This document shows, piece after piece, positions 30,950-42,790 of a stretch of DNA of 64,000 nt (its first letter is position 1; every line of letters starts with the position of its first letter). The notes below the pieces were generated by a model, which ran no database searches, had not been told where the DNA came from, and saw nothing but the letters and a program-made list of their open reading frames with translations. The position numbers and the translations under genes are program-made. This stretch comes from Kappaphycus alvarezii (taxonomy: Eukaryota; Rhodophyta; Florideophyceae; Gigartinales; Solieriaceae), in NCBI GenBank assembly GCA_002205965.3, contig NADL03000068.1:1-64000 (forward strand). Reading direction: 5' to 3'.

Positions 30950-33260
30950 ATTATTTTTTTCTGGGACGTTTAGCAACCTGAAGTTATTCGGGAGAAGGCC
31001 TCAGGACACCCGGACGAGTTCTTCAGGACTTGCCGGAAAGGTTTTCTCAAAGTACGCAAAAATGAAAGTCTAAAATCACCCCAATTCTCTCATTTTCCTT
31101 TTCGCTACTGGCATTTTTTGATAAGCTAAAGCAATATATCATTGCAGTCATATTCACTCGTACCATACTGTAGCACATCTCGAATAAGTTATAGTAATTA
31201 AAAAACAAGTAATCCTCTTCCTGTGTCTTCAGATCGACATAAAACATACGAGCCTTCAGAACGACATAAAATATACGAGCAGTATTATCTTTCTAACCCA
31301 AGATGTACTTTTCCTAAATATGTATCTGAACTGCAAAGGGAAGAACAATAGTATTATAAGACTCAATGTTGTCAGAAAAACGCTCAAGTAGGGCTTTCAG
31401 AGCATGTTCGAATCCTATAAGTCTGGAATGATACTGCTTCATCCCTTTTCTACAAGTTGCAGTAAGCGACTTTCTATGCATAACGTTGAGATAGAGAAGT
31501 GGCTTAGGCCACTTCACTTTAACTTCAAAAAAACTTCCTCCTTCGAGAGCCCTAACTAAAAATTATCCTGCACGGACTCCACTGGGTAGAAGAACAGCCT
31601 CTGCCAAGCATTTCGTAGTCCTCCCTGCGTCCTTCCATACGGAAATAAAATGATTCAGTTGAAACATTTGCGGGATTAATTGATTCTCTCATCGTGTTCG
31701 AAGGTTGAAAACTGTCCTAGAATTCATCTTCATCCTGAACTTCTTCATTTTCTTCATTAATGGCTCACCAACAGCGCAACGGCTTCGTAACGGAATTCTC
31801 ATATTCTGAATCAACCTTAGATAAAAAATGATCTGAAAGGGCATACATAAAATGGAAAACTTACCATCTTTGTCCCCGTACTCAGCCTTTAACTTGCTGA
31901 ATTTCGTGCGGAAGTTGTCCAATTTTTGTTACAAGAACACAGGGTCACTTGTTCAAGCCTGTTTTGGGTTTGAATCTCGCGTTATTTCACCCCGCGACCA
32001 ACTTCTGGTGAAGCCCCACAACGGTCCGAGATGTTTCGGTTAACTTCTCCGGCATTGCAGAAGGCACAAAAGGCTTTACCTCTGTTCCACAGTTAATGGC
32101 TACAACCAGCCTTATACAAATCTCTGCTTAAAAATTGTGCAACCGACATGACAGTGACTGAAAAGGTAAACGCATGCGAATACTCGGCCGAAATCTTCTC
32201 GGCAAGGGATCTGCCAAGCAAAAATATCTATATAAATACTAAAATATGCAAAATGACAATGTTACTTTTTCAGTAATTTAGCAAATTAATGGTAAAAGTT
32301 TTAATAAAAAAACGAAGCCGTTAGTATTTTTATCCAAATATGCCTGTACAGCAATAGATATGTTAATATGATAACCTTACAGGAAAAAATTACAGGCATA
32401 ATTTCAGGACAATTTAGACTACCGTCTAAAATTTTTATCAAGCCCGCAAATTCGAGCTTGCTCTAAGCCTGTAACTTCAAGCCGTCTGCCTTACTAGTAA
32501 ATCACTTAGTGGCGACTTTTTCCGAATTACCGTACAATGGATCCTCTTGGAACATAGTTCGTAACGTTTGATAGATTTTAATGACGTTTTGTGTAAAACT
32601 TCGTGATTTGAAAGCAGAGCATTCGCGAAATTTACACGAAAATTCGCGAAAGTTTCAAACTATAAAGTGTTTGTTTCAACTGAAAAGTATTTTTCCCAAA
32701 ATTTCGAACTTTAGTAGTATAAGGGTAATGCAATTAGTATTTCATACTTATTTTCAGTGAGAGGGTTACTAGATTCCAAATTTCGGCTGCCCAAATGAAG
32801 CAGAAAGGATGCTTTTGAGCCTGTGACGAAGTAGGAAAAGACAAGGTGTAGAGTTCTTTGGTATGGTGGGGGCGTAGTCATAAAATTTGCATGTGGCCCT
32901 CGCTAGGAGACTTGCTGGACACTTAAATTATGGGTTAAATCAATTCTTGACTTTTAATATATTCTTTAAGATACAAATTGACGATATAGAATCAATCTTT
33001 TGTCGCATTAAATTAATCACCTAGAAATTTTACTCCATTTGCTGTATTCATTTGAACTGGTTTTTTGATTCTGACATTGAATGGAAACTGAGTTAAATTA
33101 AGATATTTTCAGGGACAGTTCAACATCGGTAAAGAAGCAGCCACTATTAAATCTAGCGCCAGTCCGATGCTGATGCATTGCCCTCTGGGTGTCAACAGCA
33201 CCAGCCCCCTATTTTTACAATGGCAACCACCGAACTTTTCCACAGTTAAACAGGTGGCTT
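30950..33260. other. AT-rich tract, no gene recognised
   Basis: GC falls sharply from about 30950. Only short random frames occur. Some stretches repeat the words GCGAAATT and AAATTCGCGAAA (32620-32660). Nothing coding is supported until about 33267. Confidence 0.5.
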
Positions 33261-33266
33261 TTTCAT

Positions 33267-34125
33267 TGTTACTGGATCCCAGAAAGTTGCTGATCGGAGA
33301 TTACGGTCTTTGTTCGGTGTGTCGGAATCTCTTACAGATACTGTATGGACCATGCTTGGCGAGAATCCCTCTCCAAAAGCTTTATAAGTTCATTTATTAT
33401 GGGCGCTTCACTTCCTGAAGAGTTATAATACGGAGTCAGTCAGTCAACGCTTTGCTTTGGAAGTGCGATGAGAAAAACTTTCGGAAGTGGTCTTGGCGTG
33501 CAATGGAACACTTTTCAATTTTTTCAATCTGTAAGTTCATTTGGATAGGTTTTCTTAACCTTTAGTTTAACATTCTCAATTAACGTTGCGTAATGCTTTT
33601 GAAAATTTTTCAGTGGAATCCCATTTCGATATAAATTCAGGCTGGGATAATTTTACTGTTCGGCGGATGGAACTTATTGCAAGGAAAATGGGCCATCACC
33701 ATTCAGCTCGCAATTTTAATCCCACAAGTTTGGTTTCCCTTTGCTTAGATATGAGACCGGCCTAGAAATTCGGTCTAGAGATGTTGTTTGGTGCAATGGT
33801 CCTTTTCCTTGTGGCTCATTTCCTGATTTAAGAATATTTAAGAAAAAATGTTACACTTTTTAGGTATAAACAAATTTTTCACTGCTAATAACGGGTATGT
33901 TCATGGAAGCTGCACTACACCAGCTAAGCTTAAGCCGTCTAAGAATCGGATTCACTAATTAATTCGGGCAAGAAATGAGACGGTGAACGAAAGAATTAAA
34001 AACTTCCAATGCTGTTCAAGCAAGTTTTGGGAATGACTTGCAGTTGCATGCTACAATATTTCGTGCTGTTGTTCGGTTTTTTGCTCTGATGATAATGTCA
34101 AGCGACCCCTATTTCGAAGTTTAGT
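33267..34125 (+). pseudogene. Old DDE superfamily transposase with a GT-AG intron
   Basis: Shifted frames give, in order, motifs of a DDE transposase family common in fungi and protists. DRRLRSLFGVSESLTDTVW (33285-33345) is the helix-turn-helix-like start. HLLWALHFLKSYNTESV (33390-33440) and DEKNFRKWSW (33470-33500) follow. After an intron (33531-33613, GTAAGT...TTTTTCAG) come RYETGLEIRSRDVVWCNGPF, PFPCGSFPDLRIF (33750-33840) and RARNETVNERIKNFQCCSS (33965-34020), then PLFRS. Each part carries stops. It is an old insertion eroded inside AT-rich DNA. The closest relatives are probably DDE_4/HARBI1-like, but that is from memory of motif layout. Confidence 0.7.
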
Positions 34126-34682
34126 TAAATTATATAAAAAAGTTTTCAAAGAAATATCAAAATTCCGTTGCCGCCGCCTGGAACGGCATTTTCCAAGTCT
34201 TCTATGTTGGTAACAAAAAAAACGATAACAACTGAAGATTTGGGACAGTTGTTAGTGGCTATCGACAGTTTAGCTTCTACCGCACCCTCCTGTTGTCCAC
34301 TGCAAGATGGTTGCTCCATGGCCACGTGTAAAGGGCGACTCTAAACAGAGTGTACCGTGAGAAGGGAGAAAATTTGAGTACAGAAAGAGATAGTTTAATA
34401 GCGCCAGTACTTTACACTGCACTTGATTAGGCATATAAAATCGAATGGGTTCAAAGTTCTGTAGAAATATTTTCTACTCATGCCACAATTACTACAAACC
34501 AACAAATATCGCGTGCTCAATTTATGAACAACTGGTTTTAACTGATGAAAAATGAAAGACTGCTCTAGTTATAGGGGTATTTTCGGTTTAGTTAAATGTA
34601 CGGAAGATTTTTTCGGCTGTTTCCACTGTAGCTGCGTACAATGCACGCCATAATTATAAATGTAGCTGGTGCTCATCAAGTT

Positions 34683-34852
34683 TTAGGATGGGAACTGATG
34701 GATGGAGTTTAGGAAGAGAGCGCGAATTGGTGACCGAGAAATGAAGAGAGGAGAAAAAGCTAGTGGGAGAGAGCGATAAGTAGCGAGAGAGCTAGAGAGA
34801 AGGGAGGGAGAGCAACCAAAGAAGGGAGTTGAGAAAAGGGAAAGTAGTGAGG
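34683..34852 (+). repeat. GA-rich (polypurine) low-complexity tract
   Basis: About 170 bases dominated by GAGAGA, AGGGAG and GAAAAG words. It is followed by CTTATATAGACC near 34888, a TATA-like element. Possibly the relic of an LTR or promoter; no coding partner is seen. Confidence 0.7.
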
Positions 34853-34859
34853 TATGTTA

Positions 34860-37800
34860 CTGAGATATGCACAGAGGGAGACCGAGGCTTATATAGACCT
34901 CGAGACGAGTCGAATGGTGTTACTGGACGATCAAAGGAAGTTTCCGTAGGTCATTTAGACGATGGTGCGAGGCCAGCTCTGGACATGTTTGAGAGGATAC
35001 AAAAGTATCAGCTCAAACTTAGAGCCCTGTATATTGCATAAATTTAACGGTCAAGATCTAGGTTGAGAATTTAGCTGCAGTAGTAACTCTAAGCTGATAG
35101 AAGTTAAACAGTTCCATAGTCATCGGTTGTCAGCGGGGACGTCAACAAAGCAATTACAGTAACAGAAATACGAACCTTTAGTGACTTGAAAGCTACGAAT
35201 AACCTGAAAACAGCAGTGGCAAAAGTAAATGAACTAATATGATCCAAATACAATTATTTATAAAAAAGGTCTCAGAGAAACGAAAACGTAGGATCAGAAA
35301 AAGACTTGTGCCTTCATATCACTTTTACTTCATCCTGACACGGAATTCCAGCTTCTTACTATCATAAGACAGGTATGCAGTGGCTTTTCATAGACGTGAA
35401 GAGTTTCTGCAGAGGTTTCTTGGCTATACCCGACAAAAAGTCGACTATGGAGCCCATCACTTGGTGTGAAGAGGTAAACTGACTTACTTGTTTCTTAAAA
35501 ACTATTTACGGCGACTCATATATTTTATACGTTTTATAAGTCGGTTGGGACCACACTAGAAGCCTGTTCTAAGAAAATGTACATTATCCTCTTTAAAATA
35601 ATTTAAATTAAATCTTGAAACATAAATCGAGCAATTTTCTTGCTGATGCATCTAAGTTTTCCATTATTAATTTCGTTATAAGCAAAAAGGAAAAGAAGAA
35701 CAGTGGAAGACCAAGAAAGTAGCGCACAGGGTTTTGGGATACTACTCTGAGTCCTGCTTTCAGTTTAAAAAACAAATTTCCTTGAACTATAAAATAGAAA
35801 GCACCTTAACATGAATAAACTTTTATAAACTATTTTCTTCTTAGTATAAATCTATATTCGTTGTTAATTGGAAAACCGTATTACGCGAGGCCTCAAAGTT
35901 GCCTAAATTAATTTTTCTCGTCCAGGAAGAAAACTATTTTCCACTTTATAAACTTCCATTCTCTAATTTTTCTATCTTTATGCTTTATGTTCTCATCAGT
36001 GAGGAAAAAGAATACTTTTACATGCAAAAGCTCATCGTAGCATAATTTCTTAGTATGTGAAGTACCAAAATCTTCGAAATATCAATGTTTAAGTCATTTT
36101 AAAGCACCTTTGCACTATCACTGGTTAAATGGGTCTGTCGAATAAGTTTGACAACATTTTCTCCTCCTAAATTGTATTTTCTACTACACATATATTTTAT
36201 GATATATTCTGAAGTATCTTTTCGCAAATTACTCGCAACAGTTTAAGAGTGTTTAGTTACCAACTAAATTACCCCATTTGTCATCTTATTAAAAGTTAAT
36301 GCGTCATTTACGCCTTTCTTATCTGAAAAAGCCTAATATACCTGATTATATTGGCTGTTGGTCGATTCCGTCGAAACGGCTGAGTTTCATGTGGATCACA
36401 CTAATTATTCCGAATGAATTTATTACTACTTAAACTCCAATGCTCACACTCCCCACAAATCATATTCTGATTCGATAAATATGTCCACGTGAAGAAAAGC
36501 TTTTTATAAGCAATTTTTGACTGATTCAGGAAAATACATTTAGTTTTTATAAGATTTTAAACCGTTTTCCAAGTCTTCCATCGTTCTCCTTTTCATGCAT
36601 CAAGATTCGTAACTGGTTAAAATGAACTTATTTTATAATCATGGCGCGATGTATACCGTAACAGTACTGTACTATACATACATTCTCACCTTCAATCCTT
36701 ACTCCAGGTAAATAAATTTGAGTTATGGGCACCAATCATGTATTTTTTCTTGAGAGTAATTTTTCTGAATCATTCCTAGTAATTGAGGCCAATTTTGAAA
36801 TACCATTAGTAACTGTTCCTTAAATAATTTTAAGAACATTAGGTAGTATATCATGTAAGAGGTTTAATTTTACTAAATGTTATCCGGGTCTTTCCAGTAT
36901 AATTATGCCTTTTGCTTTTGGATAATTTAGTAGAAATTTGGAAACAGCATTTTTTATCTTAAACACTATTTACTTGTTTAGGTGATTCACGCTCTGTAGT
37001 TTCCTTCCGAACGTAGGCAAGACATTCACAATTTCTTTGTTTAGTGACGTCTGCGACTGCTTGAGCAGCCAATTACTGTAAAACGTGATTGTATTTGCTC
37101 GAATGCTTCCCAGAACTCATACTATACATTTTTTTATTAAAACTTTTTCATCATTTCCGTTTTATGTATTTCCAAAGAACTGCTCCAAGCAGATTTTATC
37201 TTTATGATTACAAGGAATTGGCAGGCTGGAGCAGGTAACTAGAATTTATGGTGGAATGAGTTCCATTTATTGATTGCACCAAGCGTATTCCGTAGGTCGT
37301 CTGTAATATTGTCGTCCATAAAGGTTTCCATGAACATCTCTTTCCTCTTTTAGTCATACCTATTCTCTTATTTTCTCTTTCCCTTGAGCCATTAGTACAT
37401 AAGACGTATTTCAGTCCATTTTTAAGATCTAATTCTATGGTAAACCACTGGTTCAATGTCATCAACATTACGAATGGGATAGTTACAGTTATTGTTTTTT
37501 AAAAGCATGAAAGAGTTCTCCAAGAACGACAGCTTTCTGTCACTTATCCCGGCTATCATTTTCATACCTTCTATTTTAATAAACTAATCCGCATACCGAA
37601 CTTCTAGATCTCCTTGAAACCTGCAAGTCTCTCAGTTATCCTATTTGATGACGAAATTTTTTTCTTAGGTATTTTTTATAAAAATAAATAATGTTAACTT
37701 TCTATTAACATTTCATTGTGTCTTTCTAAGGAAGCATTTATTTCGTTCTATAAAAAATTTTCGACGGCTCGTCGATTTTTCAAAAGAACCATATCACAAA

Positions 37801-40800
37801 TAATAAATTAAATAACAAATAATTTTTTGAGGAGATTTTCTCAAATGAACATTCTTTGAAGATAGTAATATTAATCCAGTCCGAAAAGTACATATTACAG
37901 TTCAAAAAATAGCTTCGGCCTTGAAATATCAATTTATCGTATAGTACTTAAAAGAACACATAAATATGACTCAATTACTCGAAAAAATATTTAGGATATA
38001 TAGCGTTTCATCAATATCCCTTGCTTTATTCCTAAAAAGCCTCATGGCTGCTGTAAAAATTCAAGCGGAGCCCAAAATCTAAACTTTCTGCCTATCGCCA
38101 TGTGCAGTGCTTTCCGCCTCATATGTTTTCACTGTCGTTCTTATTTCCTCTTTTTCTGATTAACCAGGCCTTCGTTTCAAGTAATTTTTGAAAGAGCGAG
38201 ACCTTAATCTTTCCGAAGTCGGCCTCCAACGCCTTTACATATGCCAATTGTTATTTTTACAGCTAGTTTTGTTGTTTTCTCGATTCTTTGAGAAGAATTG
38301 ACGTCAATTTTCTGTCAAGAGCTTTTTAAATCCATTCCTGGGACCTTGTGACTGTTAATATTCCGCAAATTATGTATATGGGCTAAATTTTGATCACTGT
38401 TGGCCTTATATTTATTAGTAAGTAGTATCTGATGTTAAGTTTCCGGGAGCAACCTCTCTCTAACTAAGAAGATTATTAATCATTTACGTATTTTTCATTT
38501 TAGAGCTACCGCAAAAAAGCAAAATGTGATCTTAAATAGGCGCGTTTGATTAATTCTGGTACAATTTGGCATACAAAAACTTAAAAACGCATTTACTTCA
38601 AATATTTACCTGGATTATATAAAGGATTAATTTTAAAATTTAAAACTCTGGAAAACAGTTTCAAAAGAAGGTTCATAGAAACCTTAGAGAGGATTAATAG
38701 ATGTTAATTTTCATGAAATCTATATATTTGATTTGAGTGTTAAAAATGCTTTAATTTCATGAGTGTTTCAATTTCCTTTTTTCAGTCATATAATATTCTG
38801 CAGAATATAGATTTATTTCCCCTTGAAACGTTATTAAAATTTTACTCGTACTCGTCTGGTTAACGAGGCTTTTTGCATATATTAGACACTTTCTGCAGCT
38901 CAATACATAGCAGTGAGCAGTTATATCTCCCATTGAATATTTCAAGATTTATCTGATAGAATTTATTTTTAGTTCACTTTCAGACTTGAAGAGAATAGAA
39001 CATTGAATAAGAATTATTCTCTTCAAGAGTGCCAGTGGGCGCTTTTATTGGTTACAAAAATCTTTCAAGGATGAAATGGACCTTAAAGAGATTCAGTGTA
39101 ACTTTATTGAATTTTTGCTTCAAAACCAATTCAAAAAAATGCTGCGTTTAATATCACGTTTGCCTCGGTCTCCTTTTGCACTCGACCAGATCTTACCATA
39201 TCATGGCGTTCTATAGCTCGTATAACGATGCCCCTGACTAAATAGGTCAAGATTTTTAATGCTTCCGAATGCTATCCTACTAGTGTGAGCTTTGTTGCTT
39301 ATATCTGTTTAATATTTTCTATATTACTTTGAAGTTAGTGCTTTAAGCGAATTCAGTCATTTTGATGCCTTAACCAAAGCTCTCTATCTCTACAAATTGA
39401 TTAAATAATGAAATTTTCCTCACGAAGGTCCCGAACGTAGAAAACTATTGATGTCAGTTCATTAATGCTTAACAATCCTAACTTTCCCAGTGTGCTCCAT
39501 ACCATATGAATATGGTCGCCAAAGACACTCTATTCCTTTTTATAATAGCCCCTATCAATTGCAGAAAGGTGAAATTATATAAATTTGTGACCTTTACGCT
39601 TTTCTCGGGCTATTGAAGCATAAAAAGAGGCACTGGGAACGCATTAATGAATTTTTATGATTTGCCGCTTAATTTTAACTAGATACTAGCTGAATACAAC
39701 GCACTAAAAGCACGACCTTTTTAAACATCACTCTTTGACTCCTTCTTATATAATAGTTTGGAGCTTCAGCCCATTGACTTCTCTAAACGCAGGAAGAACG
39801 TTGAAATCCCGAGTCCATGTGTTATGGAGATATAAATACTCGTTCTCTTTCTATATTTTATTCCCTAGTTGAATTTTTCCAGCCCTTTGGACCGACTAAT
39901 CGGCCTTTTTCCATTTAATGATCGACTACAAGTTTCTTTTTCTCCATATAACTAAACTTACTGCAAAATCTCATTTTATGTTTCCCGTTTCAAGATTCTA
40001 TCTGGTTTTTGAACCCTGAGGTTTTAGTTCCGAGTGTTGGTTGCTCCAATGTTATCATTTTACACTGTCCGAGAATTTGGAGAAAAATCAAAAGTACTAG
40101 AAATATTTGAGAACATTCTTTATTTAACTGCTTCTATGGATTAATCGAAAATCAGCCACTATAAAATACCAAGAAAAATTCAAGAAACCCTCATTTCAAC
40201 CAAAAGAAAACCTATCAAACCACCAGAACATCCCCCTTGACCAGCAAGACAACCAGAATTCGTGATCCCGGTATTACCAATAGAACGCATGGTATTCATT
40301 GATTATCAATAATTTGCCATGATTCTTAGGATTCCGATTTGATTGAAGGGATAATATACACGTCTGAAATGAAGAATTATCGCAAAATACTTATAACTAA
40401 CAATAGCTCTTACCAATTATTTCTACGGCTGGACCACTTGGTCTCTATCCCAACTTCATATTTTTACATTAAAAGGTCCTCAGTTCCCCTTCTATTTCCA
40501 AAAAATCTCTACGACTGAGGTTTTGATAGGTCCCCTCCAAATTGAATCAAGAGACGCATCCTATTCGAAATCTCTACCTCTAGTTGCAAGAGTCTGGGTT
40601 TTCGGTCCGCCTCGCTTCTCAGGACACACTCTCAGCGACCCTCTCACCACGGTATTTATTGACCCTCTGCGCTCTCATGTCTACCTAGCAGTGCACTCAA
40701 CAGCAACACCTCAGCGGTACTCTTTTGGGACTTCTATCTATCCAATTTCCAACGGATACTGGGGTCTTTTTCTCATAAAATTAGGGTAGTCCAACTACAG

Positions 40801-41520
40801 TTGTGTATTTCAAGGTCCCGTCAGCCGGAGCCGGCTTGTCCCTGTGCGGGCCAGAAATTTATAGTGTCTAGCGCCGTACAAGATTGGCCTCCAACAAACT
40901 TACTCGGCGCTATCTTTGCTGAACTGTACAATGCGTTCCAATCCGTAATGAGGTGATTGTGGGGTGCATTAATATTTGAAAGATATGGTAAATTTCTCAA
41001 TTTGATTCGATTCAACTCGAACTGGGGCTTTTCGTAGGAGCGCTAAAACACGTATTCGACTAGGCTGCGGTAGCACTAGCTACAAGAAGTCACCAAAAAA
41101 TCAGAAAATTTCGGCCACGTGTAGAGTACGTTAGTTTTTGCAATAAAATTGGAAGAAATTTATGGCATTAGTGTAACGATTGTTCGCTGTAGGACCCGAC
41201 TAGTTTGCATGTTTTCATTCGTCAAGATATAAGAAAAATAGTTACTTCCTCGTACAGCACAGTAATTGGCCCCATCTGCGAATTGAGGGCCCATGCCACA
41301 ACATCACACGGAGTAATGGCAAGGAAGGGAGATCGTCCGCGAAAGTATGATTACCCGTTACTGGGGGTTGATTTCGCATGGAAATGGTAGTGCTTTATCC
41401 AGAGAAAGCAATGCGTCAATCTTTTGTACCCTTGAATTATTAAATTAAGAAAGAATTTAGACCAGACCACGACCACGTCTTCCAAATGAATTACTAAAGC
41501 AGCAAGATTGAGTAATGTTT
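34860..41520. other. AT-rich tract, no gene recognised
   Basis: Low GC and no long coherent reading frame on either strand. Many TTTTAT/ATAAAA words. A slightly GC-richer patch at 40520-40900 holds an 88-codon frame (40523-40789) that I cannot relate to anything. No tRNA, rRNA or TE motif was recognised between 34900 and 41500. Confidence 0.5.
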
Positions 41521-41524
41521 TTGA

Positions 41525-42790
41525 AAGCTGCAGCTGTCAACCCACTTTGTTAATATATCAGCAACTTCTTCGGTGATTCCAATGTGCGTAATTTTGACCA
41601 CTTCATTCATTATGTGGTCCTACATGGTGCTAGTTCACCACAGTATACTTTCTCTTTGCAGAAACCTGGTAGTCAGCAATCGAAATGGCAGCTTCGTCAT
41701 CGATGGGAACAGTTGTCTGCGAAATAGTTATAGTCACTTCCTTCGGATTCTAATTGACTAATCCACAGAATAGATGGCGTATCCATAGCAGCTCCTTTAC
41801 GTAAGGTGAGGGAGCAACATATTCAGCTTCGGCTGATAACAAATCAACGATCGATTGCCTCTGGCTTTTCCACGCGAAAAATGTATCGTTGAACATAGCT
41901 AAAAAGTCTGTCGTTAATTACATGAACTTTTTATCTCCTGGCCACTCTTATGCCACCACTGCTTATATTTCCAAGGACTTCTTTCCTCCATGTGACTTCT
42001 GCATCGATGAGTCCTTATACCCAATAAATTTGTACCTGATACATAACGGAGCACTTGTTTTATCAGTAGGACGTGACTCACTGTCCGACTAAGAACTTGG
42101 ATTGCAAGTGCATTTACGGCAAAACGAAATTTCAGGCCGCGTACAGACTGCTACATGGAGAAGTTCCCTGATAGTTACAAGATAGCTTTATTGTTCCTTC
42201 TTTCCGAGGCTCATTTCTGAGTCTCGAGTCGAAGTCGTATCTGCACTTTTGGGAAGTGGAGTTCAGGCTCCATTAGCTTCATGCAGTCAGTGTCTATCTA
42301 AAAAGTGCTCTACGTAGCGATGTTTGGAGACCTTGATTCAATTTTGGCTGTCACTTATTTCCCGACCAAAGAATAATATCATTTGTCTAAATAATTATAC
42401 ATCGAATTCCTCCGTCACAGTTCTCTTGAATTGCTCCAGAAGACCACGCGAGTTACTAACAAATGTCATTTCATCTGCAATGAAAACAAGAATGATACAA
42501 ATATTTTCTAATAAACTTATAAAAAAGCCTTACATCAATTAAAGACTGCTTAAAACTCCAGCTTAATATTTTCATTGCGAAAAGGGAACCCTAGGAAATT
42601 TCAGTTGGGCAAAGTCCGTTTATGGACCACTTTGACTTGCAGACGAAACCAGGGCGCTCTTTTTTCCAGCCAAATCTGTAGTTTGTTCCATGTACAGAAC
42701 AGTACCAATTTCCGATGACGGTAGGCTATAATCGCATCTCCTCTTTCAAAGATGAGACCTGTTGCAGCACAAAAGCCAGTAGAATTCGAA
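41525..42790 (-). pseudogene. pol: Copia element 4 remnant: RT and RNase H, minus strand
   Basis: The minus strand gives VCKSKWSINGL (about 42610-42640), matching the RT motif before the fingers, and an eroded YVDD stretch near 42470. WKSQRQSIVDLLSAEAEYVA and VKELLWIRHLFCG (41770-41875) are the RNase H core with the catalytic Glu, followed by AAISIADYQVSAKRKY and IGITEEVADILTKWV near 41545, the C-terminal signature. Many stops. It appears older than copia 1-3 and sits in AT-rich DNA. Confidence 0.75.

Noticed and set aside
31409..31990. tRNA-like GTTCGAATCC and GGTTTGAATCTC words
   Set aside because: Flanks do not fold into an acceptor stem or D-arm by eye.
41041..41400. 61-codon plus frame at 41205 as a gene
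   Set aside because: Short, no motif, in AT-rich DNA with many equal-length random frames.
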